Below are positions 1-6,156 of a stretch of DNA of 8,960 nt, piece after piece. Position 1 is the stretch's first letter, and every line of letters begins with the position of its first letter. A program made the translations under genes and the position numbers. The DNA comes from Deltaproteobacteria bacterium (GTDB lineage: Bacteria > Myxococcota_A > Polyangia > JAAYKL01): assembly GCA_011389755.1 (NCBI GenBank), contig JAABTR010000382.1, forward strand, positions 1-8,960, written 5' to 3'. The notes beneath the pieces are model-generated. The model saw nothing but the letters and a program-made list of their open reading frames with translations. It had not been told where the DNA came from and made no database searches.

Positions 1-47
1 GCAGCGGCAGCGGTCAAGGTCATCAAGGTCGAAAGCGCTCTTTTCAT
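1..47 (-). CDS. Start of an exported protein gene (N-terminus only, runs off left edge)
   Basis: Only the first 15 codons and part of a 16th are inside the window. On the minus strand an AAGGAG Shine-Dalgarno (54-59) sits 6 bases upstream of an ATG at 45-47. The frame stays open to the window edge and reads MKRALSTLMTLTAAA, which is the beginning of a typical Sec signal peptide: two basic residues, then a hydrophobic and Ala-rich stretch. The product is therefore probably exported or a lipoprotein, but the mature domain is not visible and no function can be given. It is transcribed away from the lipoprotein gene starting at 269, so the 221 bases between the two starts should hold divergent promoters. 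I see the ribosome site and signal start directly; that this is a real gene is an inference from those two together. Confidence 0.6.
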   Translation of the reverse strand, partial: MKRALSTLMTLTAAA

Positions 48-268
48 TCTCGGCTCCTTGGTTGATGTGAGACTTATTATGCCACAGTGACAAAAGACGC
101 GCCCGTTTGAAAAAAGATTCACGCGGGGGTGTTATATGGAGGGGCAGAGTTTGTAATTTGTTTGCATAGTTTGCTCAGGATGAAATGGAATCCTCATTGT
201 TTTCGTGGTGCATTATGTTAAAATCAGACGTTGATTTTGGGCGATCCAGTCGGGAGGCGATAGACTGC

Positions 269-1090
269 ATGGTTAGGTTTCGAGTCGCGGTGTCGGTGTT
301 CTTATTCGCGTGCATGGGCGCCGTGGCCTCGTGCGGGATCGAGTTAGCACAGGGCAGCTTCGCTTGCGAAGACGATGCCGACTGTCCCAAAAACTGGGAG
401 TGCTACTTCGATCCCGAGGCGCAGGAGAAGCGGTGTTACCTCGACGCCGGCCTCGTCCCCGGAGCTTCGACCGACTCGGCGGAGGGCACCGCGGGATCCT
501 CCGACTCGGAGACGCTCGACACGGCGAGGCCCTTGGAGACGGACGACGGCTTTTTTACTGACTCAGAAGAAGATACGGCCAGCGAGCCTGACACGCAGGA
601 ACAAGACACCGGTACCGGCACCTGGATCGACACGGGCACACAGGACACCTCGGCGGATGACACGGGGACGTGGGCAGACACCGGCACAGAGGCTGGAGAC
701 GACACCGATACCTTTGATGAAGCCGAGTACGATAACGTGTGCGACGGCACCAACGAGTGCAGTTTCAGCTGCGAGAAGCAGACCTGCTCGTCCCTTTGTC
801 GAGGCCAAGGGGCGTGCGACATGCACTGCGAAAAGGGCGAATGCGACATGGTGTGCCTCGAAGACGAGCGCTGCTCCATGAGGTGCGAGAAGGCTTCTTG
901 CACCGCACAGAGCCACTCTTCGAACCGGCTGGAGGTGCGCTGTGAGATGCCGCAGAGCCGCTGCGAGGTGGCGTGCCTCGGCGAAGGCGAGTGCGTGATC
1001 ATCTGCGAGGGCGGGACGTGCGAGTTTTCCCACTGCCCCCACCCCATCTCGTGTCCGAACAACGTCCTCGTTTGCAACGGGACGTGCTGA
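269..1090 (+). CDS. Cysteine-rich repeat lipoprotein (273 aa)
   Basis: Predicted outer-surface or periplasmic lipoprotein of unknown function. Residues 1-21 are a signal peptide ending in a lipobox (V-A-S-C), with Cys22 as the lipidated residue. A short four-cysteine segment follows (C33, C39, C45, C56), then an acidic, Thr/Gly-rich linker (about 60-155) with several DTGT units, probably disordered. The C-terminal domain (158-273) has 22 cysteines in 116 residues, including 19-residue repeats of C-x3-C-x4-C-x3-C-x5 that start at 164, 183 and 202. This layout recalls surface lipoproteins of Myxococcota; that is a style match, not a named family. I chose ATG 269 over the in-frame ATGs at 185 and 215 because the signal peptide begins there and GGGAGG (252-257) precedes it by 11 bases. 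The many paired cysteines suggest disulfides or metal binding. Confidence 0.8.
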   Translation: MVRFRVAVSVFLFACMGAVASCGIELAQGSFACEDDADCPKNWECYFDPEAQEKRCYLDAGLVPGASTDSAEGTAGSSDSETLDTARPLETDDGFFTDSEEDTASEPDTQEQDTGTGTWIDTGTQDTSADDTGTWADTGTEAGDDTDTFDEAEYDNVCDGTNECSFSCEKQTCSSLCRGQGACDMHCEKGECDMVCLEDERCSMRCEKASCTAQSHSSNRLEVRCEMPQSRCEVACLGEGECVIICEGGTCEFSHCPHPISCPNNVLVCNGTC

Positions 1091-1188
1091 GAGCATCCAT
1101 AGACGAACCTATCCAGGCGCGTCGCCGACGAAGCTTCGATCGGTAGACAGCCGCCCCCCGCGACCCCATATTGGACGTTGATGGCGGG

Positions 1189-1207
1189 TTTCGGCACGAA
1201 GCCGAAA
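1189..1207. repeat. 7-bp inverted repeat between lipoprotein and PRC-barrel genes
   Basis: TTTCGGC and GCCGAAA form a perfect 7-bp stem around the loop ACGAA. It lies 98 bases after the lipoprotein stop and 47 bases before the PRC-barrel start. There is no T-run after it on either strand, so it is not a canonical intrinsic terminator. It could be a weak terminator, an mRNA-stability hairpin in the 5' leader of the PRC-barrel gene, or an operator. Confidence 0.35.
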
Positions 1208-1254
1208 AGGGGCAGTTGTCACACCACAGACAAACTCACAAGGAGGAATGAGCC

Positions 1255-1560
1255 ATGCGGCTGTTAGACGAGAATCTTCATGACCGAACCGTGATTACCT
1301 CCGACGGGCTGGCGATCGGTTCTATCGGCGCGCTCTCCATCGACAGTGACTCCTGGCGGGTGGAGTCGCTCCAGGTCAAGTTGCACAAGGACGTCGCCGA
1401 CCGGCTCGGCGCCGACCGCAGCTGGCTGCACTCGGGAGCTCTCGATATCCCTACCCGGATGGTTCAGTCGGCGGGTGACGCTGTCATCTTGTCGGCCGGC
1501 TTGGAAGAGCTGCGGCGGGTTCTGCCAGAAAAATCCGAGCCGACTAAGCCTGGTTCGTGA
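1255..1560 (+). CDS. PRC-barrel domain protein (101 aa)
   Basis: A small cytoplasmic protein consisting essentially of one PRC-barrel domain. The first strand pair is visible at 13-25 (VITSDGLAIGSIG), followed by a 'structural element' stretch (26-45) and the characteristic late segment at 64-80 with IPTRMVQSAGD then VILS, which matches the usual 'IP...V..VGD.vvLs' ending of archaeal and bacterial stand-alone PRC barrels. A leucine-rich tail LEELRRVL follows. PRC barrels act as protein- or RNA-interaction modules (RimM C-terminus, photosynthetic reaction centre H subunit, archaeal CdpB cell-division proteins); which role applies here cannot be told. Start is supported by AAGGAGG (1240-1246) 8 bases upstream. 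The gene converges on the radical SAM gene with 38 bases between the stops. Confidence 0.75.
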   Translation: MRLLDENLHDRTVITSDGLAIGSIGALSIDSDSWRVESLQVKLHKDVADRLGADRSWLHSGALDIPTRMVQSAGDAVILSAGLEELRRVLPEKSEPTKPGS

Positions 1561-1598
1561 CACCTGACTTGGCCGGCGGCCGCGAAAAAGTTCTTCGG

Positions 1599-3245
1599 TC
1601 ACATGCTCGTACCTTGCGCGCGAGTCCTTCGCGGTTCGCCGGCGTCGACCTCGGCGTCGACGTCTTTGAGGGCGGCCTCAATGCGTGGGAGAACGTGCTC
1701 ACGTGTGTACACGATGAGGTGCTCGCCCTGCACCGCGTGGACAACGGCCTGGCGTACTTTGGTTCGTCCCCGTCGAAGCGCCTTTCCCAAAAGTCCCCAG
1801 AAGAGACGGCGGCGTGGGCTGCGGATGCCGACATGCCAGATGGTCCGCAGCAACGCGCCGACCTCTTTGAGGGTCGACGCCCGCGACCCTCGGACCGAGC
1901 CCACGCGCCGCAGATACGACTCGCAGCGGCCGTAGTACTCGTTTGGCGAGTAGAGCCACGCGATGAACTGCCCGTAACTGCGCAGGAGCGCTTCTTCGTC
2001 CATGCAAGGCGCGAAGTTTGGGCGGCAGAAGGGATCCCCGTCTGACGACCGGCGCAACCGCCCTTCCGCCTTGAGGCGTCGCCACAAGGCGGTGCCCGGC
2101 AGCGCGGTGAGGATCCCTGCCATCGCGAGCGGGATCGGCTGGCGACCGAGGAACTCGCGCTGCTCTTCGAAGATCTCAGGCCCATCGCTGTCGAACCCCA
2201 CGATGAATCCACCCATGACCTGGACACCTGCCTTGGTGATCCGATCGATAGCCTCGGATGGGTCGATCCGAAGATTCTGGAGCTTATTCGACTGCTCGAG
2301 CGCTTCGACCGATGGTGTCTCGATGCCCAGGAACACGGACGAGAAGCCGGCGTCGACCATGGAATGCAGAAGCTGAGGGTCGGTCGCCAGATCGACGCTC
2401 GCCTCGGTATAGAACTCAAAGGGACGGCGGTGCCCCCGCTGCCAGTCACGTACGATCGGCAAGAGACGTTTGACGGCCGGCTTATTGCCGATGAAGTTGT
2501 CATCGACGATAAACAGCGTGCCCTTGTATCCCAGGCCATAAATCGCCTCGAGCTCGGCGATGATCTGTTCGGGAGTTTTCACGCGCGTTTTGTGACCGAA
2601 GATCTCGATGATGTCGCAGAACTCACAACGGAAGGGACAACCCCTGGAGTACTGCACGCTGAGCGAGGCGTAGTGAGACATGTCGAGCAAGTCGAATCGC
2701 GGCACGGGTACGGTCGTCATGTCCGGATGGCTCGCGGGTGCTTCGAGGACGCGGGTGCGCTCAAAAGGCTCAGTCAGCGCATCGATCAGCTCGTCTATGC
2801 GACCTTCGGCCTCACCGCGAAACACCACGTCCGCGTCACCAAAGAGCTCGGGGCTCGTCGTCGGCGCGGGGCCTCCCACCGCCACGGGGACCTTGAAGGC
2901 ATGGGCGCGGGCGATGGTTTCTCGTATCGAATCCACCTGAATCAAGAGGCCGCCCGTCAGCACCATGTCGGCCCACTCGAGATCGTCGTCTCTAAGGTCT
3001 CGCAAATTGAGATCTACAAGGCGCAGGTGCCAGTGGCCCGGCAAAAGCGCAGCGACGGTGATGAGCCCGAGCGGCGGAAAGGATGCGCGTTTGCCGATGA
3101 GCCGCAGCGTGTACTGGAACCCCCAGTAAGTGATCGGGAAGCGGGGGTACACGAGCAGGGCGTTGACGGTTTCGGCCGCAGCCGATTGCGCCGTGGGCTC
3201 AAAAGGCGGCTTCGCTGTTGAGACAGATATTTTTTTTTCAGTCAT
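1599..3245 (-). CDS. B12-binding radical SAM protein, DUF4070/HpnP-like (548 aa)
   Basis: Predicted cobalamin-dependent radical SAM enzyme, a class that often methylates unactivated carbons. Residues about 28-165 form the B12-binding Rossmann-like domain, with ALLVYPRFP at 29-37, LVDLN at 76-80 and GGP at 124-126. The 4Fe-4S motif CxxxCxxC is C203, C207, C210 in the segment YSRGCPFRCEFCDII, followed by VDDNFIGNK (247-255), typical of the radical SAM subfamily carrying a C-terminal DUF4070 (here about 400-525). That subfamily includes the hopanoid C-2 methylase HpnP, but most members are uncharacterised, and no hopanoid genes are nearby, so I do not call it hpnP. The classical DxHxxG cobalamin ligand motif is not present, as in relatives. 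The ATG at 3245 has no strong Shine-Dalgarno; no better start exists before Met94. Length is normal for the family. Confidence 0.88.
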   Translation of the reverse strand: MTEKKISVSTAKPPFEPTAQSAAAETVNALLVYPRFPITYWGFQYTLRLIGKRASFPPLGLITVAALLPGHWHLRLVDLNLRDLRDDDLEWADMVLTGGLLIQVDSIRETIARAHAFKVPVAVGGPAPTTSPELFGDADVVFRGEAEGRIDELIDALTEPFERTRVLEAPASHPDMTTVPVPRFDLLDMSHYASLSVQYSRGCPFRCEFCDIIEIFGHKTRVKTPEQIIAELEAIYGLGYKGTLFIVDDNFIGNKPAVKRLLPIVRDWQRGHRRPFEFYTEASVDLATDPQLLHSMVDAGFSSVFLGIETPSVEALEQSNKLQNLRIDPSEAIDRITKAGVQVMGGFIVGFDSDGPEIFEEQREFLGRQPIPLAMAGILTALPGTALWRRLKAEGRLRRSSDGDPFCRPNFAPCMDEEALLRSYGQFIAWLYSPNEYYGRCESYLRRVGSVRGSRASTLKEVGALLRTIWHVGIRSPRRRLFWGLLGKALRRGRTKVRQAVVHAVQGEHLIVYTREHVLPRIEAALKDVDAEVDAGEPRRTRAQGTSM

Positions 3246-3262
3246 GGCAGGCCGGCCGAGAG

Positions 3263-3282
3263 TTTTTTGTCAAACCAAAAAA
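3263..3282. promoter_or_regulatory. AT-rich inverted repeat just upstream of the radical SAM start
   Basis: TTTTTTG and CAAAAAA flank the 6-base centre TCAAAC, giving a perfect 7-bp inverted repeat in otherwise GC-rich DNA. It ends 17 bases before the radical SAM ATG (3245). On the minus strand it contains TTGACA, but the matching -10 position would fall on the start codon, so it is not a normal promoter. It may be an operator for a dimeric regulator or a leader hairpin near the ribosome site. Confidence 0.3.
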
Positions 3283-3362
3283 TTTGCGGATGCGCGGGCG
3301 CGCCGATCTCCGGCAGGGTCTGTGGTAAGGCCTTGGCGAAAACCGGCTGTTTGAGTGCCGAG

Positions 3363-3379
3363 GAGGCAAAAAAAGCCTC
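3363..3379 (-). terminator. Possible weak terminator hairpin after the ferritin-like gene
   Basis: GAGGC and GCCTC form a 5-bp stem with a seven-base homopolymer loop (T7 on the minus strand). The stem begins immediately after the TAA stop of the ferritin-like gene at 3380-3382. The T-run is in the loop rather than after the stem, so it is not a standard intrinsic terminator, and read-through into the radical SAM gene 117 bases further on is possible. Confidence 0.3.
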
Positions 3380-3835
3380 TTACTGGTCCTTCTCCCACGG
3401 TTTTTGCTGGAGCGTCTCCTGAACGAAGCTCAAGTGGCGCTGTTCGTCCTGGTAGAAGGTCACGAGCATGTCGCTGACCTCCGGAGGCAGCGAGGCATTC
3501 GAGGCGGCCTTGTCGTAATTCTTGTTGGTGAGCTTTTCGTTGGTTTCCATGGCTTCCAAGGCGCCCTTTGTGCCGGTGATGCTGCGAAGAGAGGTCATCC
3601 CCTCGATCACGTAGCCCTTGAAATCCTTGGTAAAAGAGGGAGGCTCACCGCCCTTTTGCCGGATGACTCGAGACAGCTCATCGTAGTGGTTTCTGTGGTC
3701 CTCTCGGAAGACCGACAGCTGATCCCGGATCGGAGCGTGCTCGGTCTTTTCGATGGCTTGCCCGTAGGCTTGATACGCGTCGACGTCGAGCTGCGCCAGA
3801 GACTTAAGATTCTTGAGTAGTTCCTTGCTGTCCAT
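3380..3835 (-). CDS. Ferritin-like four-helix-bundle protein, DUF2383-type (151 aa)
   Basis: A small, all-helical cytoplasmic protein. Its length and pattern fit the DUF2383/PA2169 group of ferritin-like proteins: helix 1 around 3-30 (LLKNLKSLAQLDVDAYQAY), helix 2 around 34-60 with the acid/His-rich EDHRNHYDEL at 45-54, helix 3 around 79-110 with E94, E97 and E100, and helix 4 around 118-142 containing an ExxH pair (E131, H134). These acidic and histidine positions are where ferritin-like proteins bind a di-iron centre. The biochemical role of this group is not established; iron or stress functions are inferred from the fold. The start is supported by a GGGGG-containing Shine-Dalgarno 6-10 bases upstream. 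The gene diverges from the small CxxC protein gene at 4113. Confidence 0.75.
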   Translation of the reverse strand: MDSKELLKNLKSLAQLDVDAYQAYGQAIEKTEHAPIRDQLSVFREDHRNHYDELSRVIRQKGGEPPSFTKDFKGYVIEGMTSLRSITGTKGALEAMETNEKLTNKNYDKAASNASLPPEVSDMLVTFYQDEQRHLSFVQETLQQKPWEKDQ

Positions 3836-4112
3836 GCTGACCCCCTGTCTGGTTTGGAATTTGAACGTAAGTTAGGCACGAAATATTGGTCGGCAAGGAT
3901 TTTTCGGACTTCAAAAAATGCCGTGACGCGAACGTGTTGACCGCTGTCATCATTCCCCCAGCATTGAACCGCGCCGCCCCTGATAATCAAACAGTTATGG
4001 AAATTCGGGCACATTTTGCGGCGAAGAGATAAAAAAGTTTTTTTGCGTGCTACGATTGGCGCGGGTCGCTTGCTTTTACGCCTTCGAGGCCAAAAAAAAG
4101 GAGCTTTCGACG

Positions 4113-4304
4113 ATGGTTGACCAACCCGGCTGCGCGACGTGTAAATTCCGGGCAAAGCACGATAAAAACCCCAGGTCTTTTTTGGGCAGGTTGTGGCGCT
4201 GGCACGCGGGCTGGTGCCCGGGGTTCAGGCAGTACATCACATCGCTGCCGGATGATGAGCGCCGGTCGCTCGCCGAGCGCTACCAGATAAAAAAATATAT
4301 GTGA
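4113..4304 (+). CDS. Small conserved-looking protein with CxxC...HxxxC putative metal site (63 aa)
   Basis: A 63-residue basic protein I cannot assign to a named family. The N-terminus carries C7-x2-C10 and the middle carries H31-x3-C35, a spacing that would suit one zinc ion. Between them is a basic stretch rich in Lys/Arg (11-30) ending in LGRLWRWH with W28, W30 and a further W34; the tail (44-63) is a predicted helix, SLPDDERRSLAERYQIKKYM. My impression is that similar short 'CxxC...GRLWRWH...WCPG' proteins occur in anaerobic delta-type bacteria, but I cannot verify that here. An upstream in-frame ATG at 4047 would add 22 residues; I reject it because AAGGAG (4098-4103) stands 9 bases before 4113. 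Export is unlikely, as no signal peptide is seen. It converges on the acyl-CoA-binding protein gene with 19 bases between stops. Confidence 0.7.
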   Translation: MVDQPGCATCKFRAKHDKNPRSFLGRLWRWHAGWCPGFRQYITSLPDDERRSLAERYQIKKYM

Positions 4305-4323
4305 ACGGGCAGTCGAGCGTCCA

Positions 4324-4590
4324 TCAGCCGTTTGTTGCCTGGAGCTTTTTGACGAGCACGATGTAGGAGCTCATGGCGTCGTCTTTTGACGCGCCTTTCT
4401 TCTGGGTCCAGGCGTCGTACTTGGCCCGTCCTTTGAAATCGAGCATCCCGGGCCTTTTGCCCGAGGCGTCGCCGGATGTGGCTTGCTTGAAGAGCGCATA
4501 AAGCTCGAGCAGGTTGCTGTCGCTCGGTCGCCGGGACAGCTTCCTCACCTCTTCCACCGCGCTTTCGAACTCGGTTTGCAGCTCGGACAT
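4324..4590 (-). CDS. Acyl-CoA-binding protein, ACBP family (88 aa)
   Basis: Binds medium- and long-chain acyl-CoA esters in the cytoplasm as a carrier or buffer. The entire 88-residue protein aligns by eye with the four-helix ACBP fold (vertebrate ACBP is 86 residues). Diagnostic segments are YALFKQATSGD (31-41), RPGMLDFKGRAKYDAW (46-61) and KGASKDDAMSSYI (65-77). The residues known to contact the acyl-CoA in bovine ACBP (Tyr28, Lys32, Lys54, Tyr73) correspond to Y31, K35, K57 and Y76, all kept, so binding is probably intact. ACBP is mainly eukaryotic and only patchy in bacteria. I start at 4590 rather than the in-frame ATG at 4647 because GGAG and GAGGG-like ribosome-binding sequence directly precede 4590, while 4647 has none and would add a non-ACBP tail. 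It lies 78 bases downstream of the ABC1 kinase gene on the same strand. Confidence 0.92.
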   Translation of the reverse strand: MSELQTEFESAVEEVRKLSRRPSDSNLLELYALFKQATSGDASGKRPGMLDFKGRAKYDAWTQKKGASKDDAMSSYIVLVKKLQATNG

Positions 4591-4668
4591 TCCCTCTTCT
4601 CCTTTTTTTTGATTTGGAGGCGGATTGTCGCACGTCTGGGGGGCCATGGGAAGAGCAACAAAAGAGCT

Positions 4669-6039
4669 TTACGCGGACGAGGCGGCCGGTGTTGTGGACA
4701 ATACGGGATGCGCCGCGGTGAACTCATCGAGGTAGCTCTTCTCGAGGCGATACCAGTTGGCCCTCGCTCCGAGGGCATACAGGACCGACATCAACCCGAA
4801 GCGGATGCGAAAGAGGAAGAGGAACTCGCCGGGCAGGCTGAATCGCAGGAGCTGCTTTTTTTTCTTGATGATCTCGCGCATCTCGAGAGTCTGGCTGAGG
4901 TCCACACCGGTGACCTCGTCGACGAGCATGGGGCCGTAAAAGGAGCGAAGGAAACCGCGAATCATGTCGAAGTCGTACTCTTTGCCCTCGCGGACCATGG
5001 ACAGGCCCAGCAGGGCCGTGTGGAGGTCGCCTGGATCATCTCGGTGCAGTGCGCGTGTGAGACTTGCCAGCTTCGCCACGAACCTGGTCTCGAACTGCCG
5101 CGTGCAGCCGTGATCGAGCATGGCGATCTTCGGCCCCGGGCAAAACAGGTAGTTCCCCGGGTGGGGATCGCAGTTGTAGATCTGGTGGCGAAAGAGTGAG
5201 CCCAGGTAGAACTCGAACAGCGCCGCTCCCAGGCGGTCGCGCTCCTCCTGGGAGGGGCTTGTTTCTAAGTACTCTCCAAGCGAGGCTCCCTCGATGAACT
5301 CGGTGGTCAAGACTTTTTCTGAGCAATAGTCGGGGTAGACCTTTGGCACGAAGAGGACGGGGTGGTCTTTGTAGAGCTCCCGGAACCGGTCCTGGCAGCC
5401 CGCCTCGTGCAGGTAGTCGCACTCTTCGAGGAAGCGGGCGCGCGCTTCGTCGACGAACCGGTCGATGCGGGCGTTGGGATAAAAGAGGGACGCGAGCTGG
5501 GTGCCGACGGACGCCGGGCCGAAATCGGCCCGGATCGCGCGGGCCACTTCCGGATACTGCACCTTGACCGCCACGTCCTCGTCGCGCGGCAGCCGGGAAC
5601 GGTGCACCTGACCGATGGAAGCCGCCGATATGGGCGCCGGGTCCATGTCGGCCACGAGCCTGGCGCCGCGCTCTCGAAGCTCGTCGATGATGAGCCCGCG
5701 CACCTGCTCGAAGGGCATGGGCTGGGCGTGTGTCTGGAGGGCGGCCAGGGCTTTTCGCATGTCGCCTGGGATCGCCATGTCGATGTAGCTCATGATCTGG
5801 CCCATCTTCATGGCGATTCCCTTGAGCCGCCCCATGGACGAGACCAGCTTGGCGACGCTGTCCATGTCGAGCTCGGGCTCCTCGTCGTCGCCCTTTTTGC
5901 GCTGACGGAAGATCAGACGCCCGCCGCGAAGAGCCATGGCCCCCATCCTGCCGATGCGGCCAAGCGATGAAGAGGGCAGGGAGCCGGTCCCTGCGAGTAA
6001 CTGCGCGATCATGTCGGTGGTGATGGTCTTTGAATTCAT
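4669..6039 (-). CDS. ABC1/UbiB/AarF-family atypical kinase (456 aa)
   Basis: An atypical protein-kinase-like ATPase; relatives (UbiB, COQ8) support ubiquinone or other isoprenoid-lipid metabolism, probably by acting on lipids rather than proteins. All hallmark motifs are visible: KxGQ (K78-Q81), the Ala-rich loop SAASIGQ (138-144) replacing the Gly-rich loop, VAVK with K159, an ECDY acid (E205/E206), DPHPGN (291-296) and the metal-binding DHG (309-311, in place of DFG). All catalytic residues are kept. The two C-terminal membrane helices of UbiB are not obvious; there is only one hydrophobic patch near 405-425. I use ATG 6039, preceded by TTTGGAG, rather than the upstream ATG 6090, which lacks a ribosome site. 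No ubiquinone genes are adjacent, so I give no ubiB symbol. An acyl-CoA-binding protein gene follows on the same strand. Confidence 0.9.
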   Translation of the reverse strand: MNSKTITTDMIAQLLAGTGSLPSSSLGRIGRMGAMALRGGRLIFRQRKKGDDEEPELDMDSVAKLVSSMGRLKGIAMKMGQIMSYIDMAIPGDMRKALAALQTHAQPMPFEQVRGLIIDELRERGARLVADMDPAPISAASIGQVHRSRLPRDEDVAVKVQYPEVARAIRADFGPASVGTQLASLFYPNARIDRFVDEARARFLEECDYLHEAGCQDRFRELYKDHPVLFVPKVYPDYCSEKVLTTEFIEGASLGEYLETSPSQEERDRLGAALFEFYLGSLFRHQIYNCDPHPGNYLFCPGPKIAMLDHGCTRQFETRFVAKLASLTRALHRDDPGDLHTALLGLSMVREGKEYDFDMIRGFLRSFYGPMLVDEVTGVDLSQTLEMREIIKKKKQLLRFSLPGEFLFLFRIRFGLMSVLYALGARANWYRLEKSYLDEFTAAHPVLSTTPAASSA

Positions 6040-6059
6040 AGTCTGTGCTCCAAAGTGAT

Positions 6060-6077
6060 CGCATAACAGACGCATAA
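6060..6077. repeat. CGCATAA direct repeat, 11-bp period, upstream of the ABC1 kinase gene
   Basis: Two exact copies of CGCATAA (6060-6066 and 6071-6077) are spaced 11 bases start to start, about one helical turn, and lie 21-38 bases before the kinase ATG at 6039. Same-face spacing is what a tandem-binding regulator would use, but two 7-mers can also arise by chance. Confidence 0.25.
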
Positions 6078-6156
6078 GAAAAGCTAGCACGGTTTTTTTG
6101 TGCGAGTTTTTGAAGGGCTCAAAGAGGTGGGGCCGGCGCGAAGGTGGGGCGCCTCG

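Noticed and set aside
107..138. Possible sigma-70 promoter (TTGAAA ... TATATG) for the lipoprotein gene
   Set aside because: Spacer of about 20 bases is too long and the -10 match is weak.
185..268. 28-residue N-terminal extension of the lipoprotein
   Set aside because: It would bury the signal peptide; the ATG at 269 starts directly at a signal peptide and has its own ribosome site.
2364..3221. Plus-strand open frame of 285 codons opposite the radical SAM gene
   Set aside because: The minus-strand frame encodes complete B12 and radical SAM motifs; the plus frame has no recognisable domain or ribosome site and is explained by GC-rich codon bias.
4057..4075. Possible sigma-54 promoter (TGGCGC ... 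TTGC) before the small CxxC protein
   Set aside because: The spacing between the two elements is two bases too long for a -24/-12 promoter, and the -24 element has a mismatch.
3836..4112. Search for an RNA gene or riboswitch in the longest intergenic gap
   Set aside because: I see A/T runs (for example A6-G-T7 at 4031-4044) but no paired structure or known aptamer pattern; probably just divergent promoter DNA.
4591..4647. 19-residue N-terminal extension of the ACBP
   Set aside because: No ribosome site before 4647, whereas a strong one directly precedes 4590, where the ACBP fold begins.
5036..6064. Minus-strand open frame of 342 codons overlapping the ABC1 kinase gene
   Set aside because: Arg/His/Pro-rich shadow of the kinase frame, with no domain motifs.
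6125..6150. AGGTGGGGC direct repeat, 17-base period, after the 198-residue gene
   Set aside because: Only two short GC-rich copies overlapping a GC-rich gap; chance is a sufficient explanation.
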